This document shows, in pieces, positions 1 through 14,038 of a stretch of 64,000 nucleotides of DNA. Below the pieces are notes generated by a model, which ran no database searches, had not been told where the DNA came from, and saw nothing but the letters and a program-made list of their open reading frames with translations. Source of the DNA: an uncultured Thiohalocapsa sp. Its GTDB lineage: Bacteria; Pseudomonadota; Gammaproteobacteria; Chromatiales; Chromatiaceae. Location of the stretch: the NCBI RefSeq assembly GCF_913062725.1, contig NZ_CAJXWY010000009.1:17324-81323 (forward strand), in the 5' to 3' direction. Both the position numbers and the translations under genes were made by a program. Each line of letters starts with the position of its first letter. Position 1 is the stretch's first letter.

Positions 1-5004
<5,004 letters not shown>

Positions 5005-5026
5005 GCACAGCCGGGGTGGCCACGCC

Positions 5027-5764
5027 ATGGCGAAAGCGCGCATCGGCACCTCCGGCTGGTCCTACGCGCACTGGGTGGGACCCTTCTACCCCACGGACCT
5101 GGCGGCCGACCGACGCCTGGCCCATTACGCCCGGCAACTCGGCAGCACCGAAATCAACAACACCTTCTACCAGCTGCCAGCCACAGCGACCCTGGCGCAC
5201 TGGCGCGCGGCGGTGCCGGCGGAGTTCGTCTTCGCCGCCAAGGCGAGCCGCTACATCACCCACATGAAGAAGCTGAGGGATGCGGACGACACGGTGCCGA
5301 GCTTCCTCGCGCGCCTGGCGGCGCTCGGTCCCAAGCTGGGCCCGGTGCTGTTTCAGCTGCCGCCGCGCTGGCACCAGAACACCGAGCGACTCGCGACCTT
5401 CCTGACAACACTGGAGCGCCTGCAGGCGGGCCGCCGCTGGGTGTTCGAGCTGCGCGACCATAGTTGGCTCACCGACGCGACCCTGCACCTGCTGGAGCGT
5501 CACAACGCCGCCTGCTGCATCTACGAGCTGGACGGCTTCGTGACGCAGCCTGCGGTGACCGCGGACTTCGTCTACATCCGCCTGCACGGCCCGGACGGCG
5601 CCTACCGGGGCCGCTACGACGATGCCGCATTGGATGGCTGGGCCCGGCGCATTCAGGATTGGCTCGGGCGCGGTCTGGACGTTTACTGTTATTTCGACAA
5701 CGATGAAGCGGGCTACGCGGTGCACAACGCACTGGCGCTGCACCGGCGGCTGCGCCCGCAGTGA
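5027..5764 (+). CDS. DUF72 (YecE-like) family protein
   Basis: A 245-residue protein of the DUF72 family, a TIM-barrel fold of unknown biochemical role. The N-terminal RIGTSGWSYAHW and the stretch EINNTFYQLP are family hallmarks, as is the C-terminal YCYFDNDEAGYAVHNA. Length is normal for the family. It begins 22 bases after the MalQ-TreY stop and is followed closely by a GH13 gene, so it is probably co-transcribed with the glucan genes. DUF72 genes often sit beside sugar-metabolism genes, but no reaction is established. The family call is certain; the function is unknown. Confidence 0.93.
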   Translation: MAKARIGTSGWSYAHWVGPFYPTDLAADRRLAHYARQLGSTEINNTFYQLPATATLAHWRAAVPAEFVFAAKASRYITHMKKLRDADDTVPSFLARLAALGPKLGPVLFQLPPRWHQNTERLATFLTTLERLQAGRRWVFELRDHSWLTDATLHLLERHNAACCIYELDGFVTQPAVTADFVYIRLHGPDGAYRGRYDDAALDGWARRIQDWLGRGLDVYCYFDNDEAGYAVHNALALHRRLRPQ

Positions 5765-5853
5765 CAGCATCGCCGCGAGCGCCAAACGCGACGCCTGCCC
5801 CAATCCCCTCCCTCGGACCACAGCCAGCGGCGACCCCTGGAAGCGATCTCCCC

Positions 5854-7221
5854 ATGACCAGCCCCGACCACCAGCGCCCCATGGGCGCGCGCATCTACAA
5901 CCTCTTTCCCACCCTGCTCGGCCCGGTGCCCAACTGGCACCAGCGGCTGCCGGCCATCGCCGACATGGGCTTCGACTGGATTTTCCTGAATCCGGTGCAG
6001 CTGCCGGGGGCCTCCGGCAGCCTCTACTCCATCAAGGATCCGGAACGCCTCAACCCGGCGCTGCGTCCCGCCGGGCAGGGCGCAGACAGCGGCCCCGGCA
6101 CGCCCCCGATGGACGACGACCGCCTGCTGCGCGCGTTCTGCGCCGCGGCGCAGGCGCACGGCATACGCGTCATGCTGGATCTGGTCATCAACCATAGCGC
6201 CAGGGACAGCGTCCTGGTGGATGCCCACCCGGCGTGGTTCGCGCGGGATGCGCACGGCCACGTGCGCTCGCCCTTCGTGCGCGACCTGGACGACGGCGAC
6301 AAAGTGACGGTGTGGGAAGACCTCGCCGAGCTGGACTACAGCGAGCGCCCGGCCCGCGACGCCATGCTGCGGTTCTGGGAGCAGCAGATTGGGCATTATC
6401 TCGGGCTCGGCTTCGCGGGCTTTCGCTGTGACGCCGCCTACAAGCTGCCGGCGGACGTGTGGCGCCGGCTCATCGGCAGCGCCCGTCGGCAGGACCCCCA
6501 AGCCTGCTTCTTCGCCGAGACCCTGGGCGCACCACAGGAGGCCGTCGAGCAGCTGCGCGGCGCCGGCTTCGACTATCTTTTCAATAGCGCCAAATGGTGG
6601 GATTTCCGCGCCGGCTGGCTGCTGGACCAGTACCAGCGCTTTCGCGGCCTCGCGCCCTCGGTGGCCTTCCCGGAGAGCCATGACACCGAGCGCCTCGCCG
6701 CCGAGAGCGGCGGCAGCGCCCGCGAATCGCGCTTCAAGTACCTGTTCGCGGCCGTGTTCTCCGCGGGCGTCATGATGCCCATCGGCTATGAGCTCGGCTT
6801 CCGCCGAGCGCTGCACGTGGTGCAGACAACACCCGATGACTGGGCGCAGGGCTGCGCCGAGTCCCCCTTCGACATCAGCGACTACATCGCCCGCGTCAAC
6901 GCCATGAAGGCCGACACACCGGTGCTTTGCGAAGAGGGCCCGCAGGAGCGCGTCACCGACCCCCATGAGCCGCTGGTGGGCCTGCTGCGCCGCACCAACG
7001 GGAGCGCACAGCGAAGCCTCGCCCTCATCAATCCGGACCCGGCGCAACCGCAGCCACGCGGCGTCGGGCAACTGGCGGATGCCCTGGGCTGCGCGCCGGC
7101 GGATATCCGCGAAATCACACCCGCCATTGAGGCCGGTGGGCACACACCGCCGCCGGACCTGACCAGGCAAGATGCCATCGAGGTACCGCCGCGGAGCCTG
7201 CGCATCTTCGTGTGCGACTGA
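5854..7221 (+). CDS. GH13 alpha-amylase family glycosidase or glucosyl/maltosyltransferase
   Basis: A 455-residue single-barrel GH13 enzyme. All four conserved regions are present: MLDLVINH (region I, near 110), GFRCDAAYKLP with the nucleophile Asp (near 193), FFAETLG with the acid/base Glu (near 220) and ESHDTERL (near 275). It lacks the N-terminal carbohydrate-binding domains of GlgE and of branching enzymes, although the opening IYNLFPTLLGP and the ESHDTERL motif recall GlgE-like maltosyltransferases. A GTG at 5761 overlapping the preceding stop would add 31 Pro/Ala-rich residues; ATG 5854, just ahead of the recognisable fold, is preferred. It lies between DUF72 and the HAD-OtsB fusion, suggesting glucan/trehalose metabolism. 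GH13 is certain; specificity is not. Confidence 0.85.
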   Translation: MTSPDHQRPMGARIYNLFPTLLGPVPNWHQRLPAIADMGFDWIFLNPVQLPGASGSLYSIKDPERLNPALRPAGQGADSGPGTPPMDDDRLLRAFCAAAQAHGIRVMLDLVINHSARDSVLVDAHPAWFARDAHGHVRSPFVRDLDDGDKVTVWEDLAELDYSERPARDAMLRFWEQQIGHYLGLGFAGFRCDAAYKLPADVWRRLIGSARRQDPQACFFAETLGAPQEAVEQLRGAGFDYLFNSAKWWDFRAGWLLDQYQRFRGLAPSVAFPESHDTERLAAESGGSARESRFKYLFAAVFSAGVMMPIGYELGFRRALHVVQTTPDDWAQGCAESPFDISDYIARVNAMKADTPVLCEEGPQERVTDPHEPLVGLLRRTNGSAQRSLALINPDPAQPQPRGVGQLADALGCAPADIREITPAIEAGGHTPPPDLTRQDAIEVPPRSLRIFVCD

Positions 7222-7680
7222 GGCACCGACACCGCGGGGTGCTGGCATTGGCAGCCCCAGCTCGTCCCCGCATTGCGCCGAAGCCGGCGTGAAACGGTCT
7301 GTGGCCTTGCACCCGGCGAAGCCCAATGTCCGGGGCAGACCGAGCGTGCTGATTGGCGTCCGGCTACCGCCGCAGGGCGCCTGCGGGGCATTTGCCGCGC
7401 ACGGCGGTGGGAAAGCACCGCTGGGCTTGCGCAAAAGGACCGGGAGCCCCAACGTCGCTGGCGCGCTGACCCGCGGGCGGCCAGCCGGGGGCGGCCAGCC
7501 GGGGGCGGCGGCGCCGGCCGGGACGGCACCGCATTTGCTGAACCGAAGAAGCCATGCTCACATGCCGCCGTTCGCCCGGGGCGCCGCCGTCCAGCGCGCA
7601 CCGGCTAGCGCGCATCGCCCGGCCCCGTTGCGCACCGGTCCGCCCGCCCACGGGTCGCCGCCCAGCACTGAGACACCGCC
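7222..7680. other. Intergenic region, no gene seen
   Basis: About 460 bases between the GH13 gene and the HAD-OtsB gene. No frame resembles a known protein. The one noticeable structure is a short tandem duplication of a 14-base unit, GCGGCCAGCCGGGG, at 7477-7504 with a partial third copy. No convincing promoter or terminator was found. Confidence 0.5.
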
Positions 7681-9240
7681 ATGTCCGCGCCCGCGCCAGC
7701 TACATTCTCACGCACCCGGCTCGATGCGGTGCTGTTCGACCTCGACGGCGTCGTCACCCGCACGGCGCGGCTGCACGCGGCGGCCTGGAAGGATCTGTTC
7801 GATGCCTACCTGCGTGAGCGGGCGCCGCATGAGGGCGAGGATCACAGCCCCTTCGACGCTCAGCGCGACTACCGCCGCTATGTCGACGGCAGGCCGCGCG
7901 TGAAGGGCGTCAAGCATTTCCTCGCCGCCCGTGGCATCGATCTGCCCATGGGAGATCCCGCGGACCCGCCGGAGCGCGAGACCCTCTGGGGCCTCGGCAA
8001 TCGCAAGAACCAGCGCTTCCGCGCGGCGCTCAGCGCCCAGGGCGTGGAGCGCTACGACTGTGCCGTGGACCTATTGCATCGGCTGCGGGAGGCGGGCTTT
8101 CGCACCGCCGTGGTCAGCGCCAGCAAGAACTGCGATCTCATCCTCGCGCAGGCGGGTCTCGCGGACCTGTTCGACGCCCGTGTCGACGGCGTCGAGGCTG
8201 AGCGCCTGGAGCTCGCCGGCAAGCCGGATCCGGAGACCTTTCTGGAGGCGGCCGCCAGGCTCCACTGCGAGCCCGCCAGGACGGCGGTGCTGGAGGATGC
8301 CGTCGCCGGCGTGCGGGCGGCGCGGCGCGGGGCCTTCGGTCTGGTTGTCGGCGTCGACCGCGGCGGCGCGCAGGAGGCGCTGCTCGAGGCCGGTGCCGAT
8401 ATGGTGGCTGCGGACCTCTGTGAGGTTGTGGTCAGCGCCGAGGCCGCGGAGCCGCCGCCGCTGCTGACAGCCCCGGAGCGGCTGCTGCGCCGCCTCGCCG
8501 AGCGCCGCCCGGCGCTGTTTCTGGACTATGACGGCACCCTGACGCCCATCGTCGAGCGTCCGGAGGACGCGCGGCTGGCGCCTGCCATGCGCGCGGCGCT
8601 GCGTGCGGCGGCCGAGGTGATGCCCGTGGCCATCATCAGCGGGCGGGACCTGGAGGACGTCCAGACCCTGGTGGATCTGCCCGGGGTCATCTATGCCGGC
8701 AGCCACGGCTTCGACATTCGCGGACCCGACATCGCGCTGGAGCAGCCGGAAGGCGTCGATGCCCTGGACGATCTCGCCCGCGCCGCCGACGCCCTGGAGG
8801 CGCGGCTGGCGGACATCGCAGGCGCCCAGGTGGAGCGCAAGCGCTTTGCGGTCGCCGTGCACTATCGCCGTGTGGCCGGCGACCAAGTGGCGCGCGTGGA
8901 GGACGCCGTCGCAGCAGCCGCCGAGCGCGCGCCGAAGCTGCGGCGCACCGGCGGCAAGCAGGTGTTCGAGCTGCGCCCGGACATCGACTGGGACAAGGGC
9001 CGCGCCGTCACCTGGCTGCTGGGCAAGCTGCAGCTCGACGGCCCCGATGTGCTGCCCCTCTATATCGGCGACGACGACACCGACGAAGACGCGTTCCGCG
9101 CGCTCGCCGGCCGCGGCGGCATCGGCATCCTGGTGGCGAGCCAGGATCAGCCGAGCGCCGCCGCCTGGCGGCTCGCCGACCCGGACGCGGTGCGCGAACT
9201 GCTCATGCGCCTCACCGCCGCCGAGCGCGATGCGCGCTGA
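7681..9240 (+). CDS. beta-phosphoglucomutase-like HAD hydrolase fused to trehalose-6-phosphate phosphatase (OtsB)
   Basis: Two HAD-superfamily phosphatase domains in one 519-residue protein. Residues 1 to about 255 are a subfamily IA domain of the beta-phosphoglucomutase type: VLFDLDGVVTRTARLH near 17-32, the YVDGRPR cap motif, then SASKN and KPDPETF. Residues about 275-510 are OtsB-like: FLDYDGTLTPI near 281 and GDDDTDEDAF near 463. OtsB releases trehalose from trehalose 6-phosphate. Mycobacterial OtsB1 has a comparable HAD-OtsB order followed by a GH65 domain, which is absent here. No OtsA gene lies in the window, so the substrate may come from elsewhere on the chromosome. Domain calls are firm; what the first domain acts on is unknown. 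Confidence 0.9.
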   Translation: MSAPAPATFSRTRLDAVLFDLDGVVTRTARLHAAAWKDLFDAYLRERAPHEGEDHSPFDAQRDYRRYVDGRPRVKGVKHFLAARGIDLPMGDPADPPERETLWGLGNRKNQRFRAALSAQGVERYDCAVDLLHRLREAGFRTAVVSASKNCDLILAQAGLADLFDARVDGVEAERLELAGKPDPETFLEAAARLHCEPARTAVLEDAVAGVRAARRGAFGLVVGVDRGGAQEALLEAGADMVAADLCEVVVSAEAAEPPPLLTAPERLLRRLAERRPALFLDYDGTLTPIVERPEDARLAPAMRAALRAAAEVMPVAIISGRDLEDVQTLVDLPGVIYAGSHGFDIRGPDIALEQPEGVDALDDLARAADALEARLADIAGAQVERKRFAVAVHYRRVAGDQVARVEDAVAAAAERAPKLRRTGGKQVFELRPDIDWDKGRAVTWLLGKLQLDGPDVLPLYIGDDDTDEDAFRALAGRGGIGILVASQDQPSAAAWRLADPDAVRELLMRLTAAERDAR

Positions 9241-9543
9241 GGCGGCGGCCGGCCTCACCCGCACCGTCGTCCGCACCACAGCGGCCGTGACGGCGCCCAT
9301 AGGAACGGGTGATGCCCCGGACCTTCCGAGCGGCAGTGACGAGCCGGCGGACGCACCCCCGGGCGCCGTGCCCGCGACCACACTTGACAATAAGCACCGC
9401 TCGCACCGGCAGTGACACTTATCCCGGGGCCCGGCGATGGTCCGCCGCCTGCCACGGGGGCGCCGGCGGCCGGGTGCGGACTCTGCACAAGTGCACTTCA
9501 GTGCGTGTGACTTCAGTGACGGGCAAACAAAGCGGAGAGCGCC
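9241..9543. other. Intergenic region with possible weak promoter
   Basis: About 300 bases before the alpha/beta hydrolase gene. A perfect TTGACA lies at 9384-9389, but no good -10 sits 16-18 bases downstream. A direct repeat ACTTCAGTG occurs twice near 9495-9520. Nothing coding is recognised. Confidence 0.35.
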
Positions 9544-10218
9544 ATGGTCATGATGCCCCTGACCCGTGCGGATGAAATCCTGGTCCCCACCGAGGCCGGT
9601 GATCTGCCTGGCTTCCTCGACCTGCCCACCGGCGCCCGCGGGCTGGTGCTGTTCGCCCACGGCAGCGGCAGCAGCCGTTTCAGCCGCCGCAACCGCGCCG
9701 TGGCACACACGCTGAATGGCGGGGGGATCGGCACCCTGTTGTTCGATCTGCTCACGCCGGGCGAGCACGAGCGCGATCAGCGCACCGCCGAGCATCGCTT
9801 CGATATCCCACTGCTCACGCGTCGGCTGATGCACGCCGTGGACTGGGCGACCACCGACTCGCGCACGGCGGACTTGAGGATCGGCGTCTTCGGGGCCAGC
9901 ACCGGCGCGGCGGCCGCCCTCGGCGCCGCGGCCGCGCGTGCGCGGTCGGTGCATGCCGTGGTCTCCCGCGGCGGCCGGCCGGACCTGGCCATGGACGTGC
10001 TCGAAGACGTCCGCCAGCCGACCCTGTTCATCGTCGGCGGGCTGGACCAGACAGTGCTGCAGCTGAACCGCGAGGCCGCCGCGCGCATGCCTGAGCCGGT
10101 CCGCATCGAGGTCATCCCCGGCGCCAGCCACCTGTTCGAGGAGCCCGGCACGCTGGAGGCGGTGTCCGCGCTGGCGCGGGACTTCTTCCGCGCGCATCTC
10201 GGGGCGCCCCCGGATTGA
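9544..10218 (+). CDS. alpha/beta hydrolase of the dienelactone hydrolase type
   Basis: A 224-residue cytosolic hydrolase. The nucleophile elbow GASTGA (Ser119), the acid Asp168 in GGLDQTV and His196 in GASHLFEE form a plausible triad, and LVLFAHGSGSS supplies the oxyanion-hole region. Length suits the small dienelactone-hydrolase-like family. A GGAGAG ribosome site lies about 7 bases before the ATG. The next gene is a phosphoribosyltransferase; this pair is commonly adjacent or fused in proteobacteria, so a shared pathway is likely but not known. Substrate unassigned. Confidence 0.88.
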   Translation: MVMMPLTRADEILVPTEAGDLPGFLDLPTGARGLVLFAHGSGSSRFSRRNRAVAHTLNGGGIGTLLFDLLTPGEHERDQRTAEHRFDIPLLTRRLMHAVDWATTDSRTADLRIGVFGASTGAAAALGAAAARARSVHAVVSRGGRPDLAMDVLEDVRQPTLFIVGGLDQTVLQLNREAAARMPEPVRIEVIPGASHLFEEPGTLEAVSALARDFFRAHLGAPPD

Positions 10219-10303
10219 GTCGGCGCAGAACACACCGAGAACGCACCGGGCCCGCGGGCCGAACGATCATCGACACCCATTCACCACAACCGGAGCAAGC
10301 CAC

Positions 10304-10972
10304 GTGAGCGCAGTGCAACTCCCCTTCGACGACCGCACCGAGGCCGGGCGTCTGTTGGCCCAGGCACTGCACGGCTACCGCGGCCGCGACGACCTGCTGG
10401 TGCTGGCGCTGCCGCGGGGCGGCGTGCCCGTGGCGGCGGAGGTGGCCGCAGACCTGGACGCCCCGCTGGACCTGATGCTGGTGCGCAAGCTCGGCGTGCC
10501 CGGCCAGCCGGAGCTGGCGATGGGCGCCATCGCCACCGGCGGGGTGCAGGTGCTGAACCCGGGTATCGTCAGCGCACTCGGCATCAGCGAACAGACCATC
10601 GACCGCGTCGCCGCCGCCGAGGGCCGCGAGCTGGAGCGACGCGCCCATGCTTACCGCGGCGAGCGCCCGCCGCCGCGCATTCAAGGCAGCTGCGTCATCC
10701 TCATCGACGACGGCCTCGCCACCGGCGCCACCATGCGCGCGGCGGTGTCCGCCACACGCACCCAGCGACCGTCCACGCTGGCGGTGGCGGTGCCCGTTGC
10801 CAGCACCGATGCGCTGGATTTGCTGGAGCCGACCGTGGACGATTTGATCTGCCTGGCCGCGCCCGAGCCCTTCTTCGGCGTCGGGCGCTGGTATGCGGCT
10901 TTCCCACAGACCCGCGACGACGAGGTCCGCGCCCTGCTCGCCGATGCCCGGGCCCGTGCGGGGGTCGGCTGA
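10304..10972 (+). CDS. Phosphoribosyltransferase family protein
   Basis: A 222-residue type I phosphoribosyltransferase. The PRPP loop ILIDDGLATGAT is at about residues 131-143, and LVLALPRGGVPVAAEVA near the N-terminus is typical of the stand-alone group often found beside dienelactone hydrolases. Translation starts at GTG 10304, preceded by CCGGAGCAAGCCAC, a fair Shine-Dalgarno site. It follows the hydrolase gene by 85 bases. The base or acceptor is unknown; the family is clear. Confidence 0.9.
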   Translation: MSAVQLPFDDRTEAGRLLAQALHGYRGRDDLLVLALPRGGVPVAAEVAADLDAPLDLMLVRKLGVPGQPELAMGAIATGGVQVLNPGIVSALGISEQTIDRVAAAEGRELERRAHAYRGERPPPRIQGSCVILIDDGLATGATMRAAVSATRTQRPSTLAVAVPVASTDALDLLEPTVDDLICLAAPEPFFGVGRWYAAFPQTRDDEVRALLADARARAGVG

Positions 10973-10995
10973 GCCCTACGACGGGAGTCGCCGTC

Positions 10996-11454
10996 ATGTC
11001 ATTGCAGCCACAGCCAAACGCGTCGCCCCCGCAGCGCCCGGACGCCGTCCCGCGGCGGCGGTGGGCCGAGACCTGTGCGGCTTTCTCGCGGCAGCACCGG
11101 GGCTGGCTGGTGCAATTGTGGGCCGTGCCCACCGCCGTCGCCGATGCCGGTGCCGAGGCCGTCGCCGCCGCCGGTCAGGCGCTCGCCGTCGGCGTGCCGC
11201 TGCACGACGTGACCCTGGACGCGTCCGCGGCCATGACCGCCATCGTGCTGCACACCGCGGCCCCGCCGGGCAGCGGGCAGCCCGTGCAGCAACTGCGCAT
11301 CGCAGCCCCGGCGGCGCTCCGCCTGGAGCACGCCGCCGACGGCACCGTCACCGGCCTGCGCATCGACGACACGACGGGGCACAGCACCCTGCTGCACTTT
11401 CGCACCACCGGGCCACCGGAGATGCTCGACGGGCTCGCCGATACGGAGCGCTGA
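10996..11454 (+). CDS. DUF5335 family protein
   Basis: A 152-residue cytosolic protein with the RRRWAETCAAFSRQHRGW opening and a later LRIDDTTGHSTLLHFR segment resembling DUF5335 proteins, which have no known function. It is 23 bases downstream of the phosphoribosyltransferase and probably in the same operon; GGGAG lies 7-8 bases before the ATG. The first 20 residues are Pro/Gln-rich and likely disordered. The family assignment is from memory and moderately sure. Confidence 0.7.
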   Translation: MSLQPQPNASPPQRPDAVPRRRWAETCAAFSRQHRGWLVQLWAVPTAVADAGAEAVAAAGQALAVGVPLHDVTLDASAAMTAIVLHTAAPPGSGQPVQQLRIAAPAALRLEHAADGTVTGLRIDDTTGHSTLLHFRTTGPPEMLDGLADTER

Positions 11455-11465
11455 GGCGCGGCGCA

Positions 11466-11858
11466 TCAACCCCTCACCCGCTGCGCCGCGTCGGCGAGTC
11501 GCTGCAGCCCCGTGCGCCAATCGTCGACGAACAGCTCGATGGACTCGATGAAGTCCGGCTCGTGCTCGGTGCGGTTGATGGTGCAGTGCACCACCACCGG
11601 CGCCGGCGTTTCGTCGCCGGCGGTGACCGTCCAGGCCAGCGCGTTGGGGCAGTGCGGCAGCGTGAAGCGCACACCGCCGCGAATGCACTCGCGGTGCACC
11701 TGGAACTGGCCCCACAGGCACCAGATCTCGCCGTCTTCACCATCGGCCCGCAGCACCGCATCGATGGATGCACAGTGCTCGGCGAGGGTGCCGATGGTGA
11801 GGTGCCGCTGGAGGTCCGCCGCCGTGGCCTCGGCTGCAAGGGTGCTAAAGAATTCCAC
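11466..11858 (-). CDS. Conserved hypothetical protein
   Basis: I do not recognise this 130-residue protein. It has three scattered Cys residues, the sequence EIWCLWGQFQVHRE, and an acidic amphipathic C-terminus (PDFIESIELFVDDWRTGL). No signal peptide or membrane segment is visible. It starts at GTG with GGGAG 8 bases upstream, which supports a real gene. It converges on the DUF5335 gene with an 11-base gap. Confidence 0.6.
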   Translation of the reverse strand: MEFFSTLAAEATAADLQRHLTIGTLAEHCASIDAVLRADGEDGEIWCLWGQFQVHRECIRGGVRFTLPHCPNALAWTVTAGDETPAPVVVHCTINRTEHEPDFIESIELFVDDWRTGLQRLADAAQRVRG

Positions 11859-11940
11859 CTGTCGAGCTCCCGGTCGTTTCAGTCAGCGCTCCGTCTGCGA
11901 CCCGGCAGTATAGCGGCCATCCCTCGCGAGTAAGGGGCGG

Positions 11941-12324
11941 CTAGAGTTGCACACCCACGGGACGCAGCCGCAGGCGAATGGGCCCCTTGGCCGTATCCGG
12001 ATCCACCGGCCGTCCCCGTTGGGTGATGTCGATGCGCCCGGCGCGCTGCAGCCGCCTCGCGGCCATGCGCACCGGCTCCATCTGCTGGCGCCAGTCAGCG
12101 CCGCCCGCAAGCTTGCGGGCGGCCTCACTGGGGCAGATGCTGGCGTCTGCGGCACGCGCTTCGAGCAATGCCATAATGGTGTCTTCGATGTGGCGGTCGC
12201 GTGGGGACAAGCCGCGGCCGCGGCAGGCATCGGAGCAATACTTGACGTTCTCCCAGTCCCGCGCCCATTTTCGTCGCCAGGAGATGCTGCGGCCGCAGAC
12301 GGTACAAATGCGTTCGACCCGCAT
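11941..12324 (-). CDS. DUF2256 / DUF3253 zinc-ribbon protein
   Basis: A 127-residue protein. Residues 1-42 are a DUF2256 zinc ribbon with CTVC and CSDAC pairs around the [16 protein letters not shown] signature. The rest matches DUF3253, a small winged-helix-like domain ([27 protein letters not shown]). The fusion of these two domains is common in proteobacteria; function unknown, possibly nucleic-acid binding. A longer start 60 bases upstream adds residues outside either domain, so the Met just before the ribbon is chosen. Confidence 0.82.
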   Translation of the reverse strand: MRVERICTVCGRSISWRRKWARDWENVKYCSDACRGRGLSPRDRHIEDTIMALLEARAADASICPSEAARKLAGGADWRQQMEPVRMAARRLQRAGRIDITQRGRPVDPDTAKGPIRLRLRPVGVQL

Positions 12325-12639
12325 GGTGTCTTGGATGTCGTGTGGGAATGGGTGGTTACATGCGGGGCGCCGGTGCCAAGCCAAGGGCGCGGTCAGTTGA
12401 TGCTAACAAGGGTCGTCGGGCGGTCGTCAGGGTGCGTCCCGCGGGGCACCTGGCACGACACAACGATGCGAAAGCGTCGACTGAGTCCAGCGCGTCGCAA
12501 CACCGCCAGGCTTTCTGCGGGGCGCGCCATGGCGGTCGTCGCGGCACCCGTCCGGTGGTTGACGTGCGGCCTGTGTGGCCATCGCAACCGCCACAGCCAG
12601 GCGCACACGCGCTGAAGCGCCGCAATGCGCGATGAGAAT
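12325..12639. other. Divergent intergenic region
   Basis: About 315 bases separating the minus-strand DUF2256 gene from the plus-strand outer-membrane gene. It should hold promoters for both, but no clear -35/-10 pair was seen, and no frame looks coding. Confidence 0.4.
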
Positions 12640-13290
12640 ATGATCCGCCTGCGCCATTTGCTGCTGCTCGCCGTCCTCGCTGCGACATCCACTGAGGTGG
12701 CCGCGGAGCAGGACGCCGGCGCCAGTTACAACCTGCTGCTCAAGGCACCGCTCGCGGGCGATTGGTTCATCCTCTCGCGCGCCAACGCAGCCTCGCGCAA
12801 CAACTTTGCAGACACATTCCTCGCTTATACCGGCGCGTCCCTGGGCTATCAGCTGCACTCGAGCTTCAGCCTCCGGCTTGGCTATCGGCGCGCCTGGTTC
12901 CGCTTCACCGAGGACTGGCAGCCGGAAGACCGGGTGATGCTGGAGGGCTACTTTGCGAAGCGCTTCAACGGCTTTCGCGTCACCAACCGGCTGCGCGTGG
13001 AATTGCGCTGGTTCGACTGGCGCGACGACGACGTACGCCTGCGCAATGAGATTACCGTGGAAGCCCCCTGGGCGCTGACGCCGCTCAAGCTCAAGCCCTA
13101 CCTGGAAGAGGAGATCTTCTATGGCACCCGTGCCGGGCGGGTCGAGGCCAACTGGCTCGGCGGCGGTCTCGCCTGGCGGCCCATGGAGGGGGTCAAGCTC
13201 AAGCTCGGCTACCGCTGGAACCGCTTTCGCACCGGCGATGACTGGTCCAACCGCAACGTGCTGGTCACCGGCCTCAACATCTTCTTTTAG
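12640..13290 (+). CDS. DUF2490 outer-membrane beta-barrel protein
   Basis: A 216-residue exported protein. The N-terminus MIRLRHLLLLAVLAA and a VAA-type cleavage site form a signal peptide, so ATG 12640 is preferred over ATG 12625, which would put two acidic residues ahead of it. The mature part is a run of amphipathic strands (FSLRLGYRRAWFRF, VKLKLGYRWNRFRTG) ending in the aromatic LNIFF, the usual outer-membrane insertion signature. It matches the DUF2490 barrel family of unknown function. Monocistronic. Confidence 0.85.
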   Translation: MIRLRHLLLLAVLAATSTEVAAEQDAGASYNLLLKAPLAGDWFILSRANAASRNNFADTFLAYTGASLGYQLHSSFSLRLGYRRAWFRFTEDWQPEDRVMLEGYFAKRFNGFRVTNRLRVELRWFDWRDDDVRLRNEITVEAPWALTPLKLKPYLEEEIFYGTRAGRVEANWLGGGLAWRPMEGVKLKLGYRWNRFRTGDDWSNRNVLVTGLNIFF

Positions 13291-13408
13291 CACCCGGCCC
13301 GCCGGTGGACGTCGAGTCGCCGTACAATGGGGCCCGTGATGCCCTTGGCAGGGGCTCGGCAAACCCAACTTTCTTCAAGTCTCTGGCAAGTCCGAACGGG
13401 AGACGCGC

Positions 13409-13909
13409 ATGAGCGGCGACACTGGCGACAAACGGGGCTTCGGTCAGCGCGGCGAGCACCTGGTGGCGATCCAGTTTGCGCTCATGCTCGGCTTCGCCCT
13501 GCTGCCGGTGTGGCATCCTTATCTGGGCGCCGATGCCATGGCCGCCAGCGCCGCGCTGCGCGGCTGGCTCGCCGCACCCTTTGCCCTGCTCGCCCTGCTC
13601 TTCGGCGCCTTCGGCTCGGTGCACATCCGCGACTATCTGACGCCCTTGCCCTACCCGGTGGATCACAGCCAATTGGTGCGGCACGGCGTCTACGCCATCG
13701 TCCGCCATCCGCTGTATACGAGTCTGCTCTGCGCCGGTGCCGCCTGGACCTTGTACACACTGAGCCTGTCGCACCTGCTGGGATTGGCTGTGGCCTTTGC
13801 CTTCTTCAATTATAAAGCCGGCAAGGAAGAAGCCTGGCTCACCGAGCGCCACCCGGAGTACACCGGATATGCGCAGCGCGTGAGCAAGTTCATCCCCTTT
13901 GTCTACTGA
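13409..13909 (+). CDS. Isoprenylcysteine carboxylmethyltransferase-like membrane protein
   Basis: A 166-residue inner-membrane protein with four or five hydrophobic segments. The signature VRHGVYAIVRHPLYTS followed by KAGKEEAWLTERHPEY is the SAM-binding C-terminal part of the ICMT/PEMT (phospholipid or isoprenylcysteine methyltransferase) family. A GGGAG site lies 8 bases before the ATG. It precedes the ATP-grasp/alpha-E gene on the same strand by 129 bases. Methyl acceptor unknown; bacterial members are generally uncharacterised. Confidence 0.82.
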   Translation: MSGDTGDKRGFGQRGEHLVAIQFALMLGFALLPVWHPYLGADAMAASAALRGWLAAPFALLALLFGAFGSVHIRDYLTPLPYPVDHSQLVRHGVYAIVRHPLYTSLLCAGAAWTLYTLSLSHLLGLAVAFAFFNYKAGKEEAWLTERHPEYTGYAQRVSKFIPFVY

Positions 13910-14038
13910 GATCCGAGCGGCGGCCGGGCACGGCGGCGCCCCAGGCACCACCGACGCACGCCACCCTTCCCACGGCGCGCCCGAGCGTTCAAACTTGCCG
14001 TCTATCAACCTGTCCTGCCAGCCCGGTCGCGAGCGCCC

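Noticed and set aside
9384..9420. Consensus TTGACA as a promoter
   Set aside because: No acceptable -10 at 16-18 bases.
8071..10233. A 720-codon minus-strand frame
   Set aside because: Covers the OtsB fusion and hydrolase on the other strand; low-complexity Gln/His/Gly composition.
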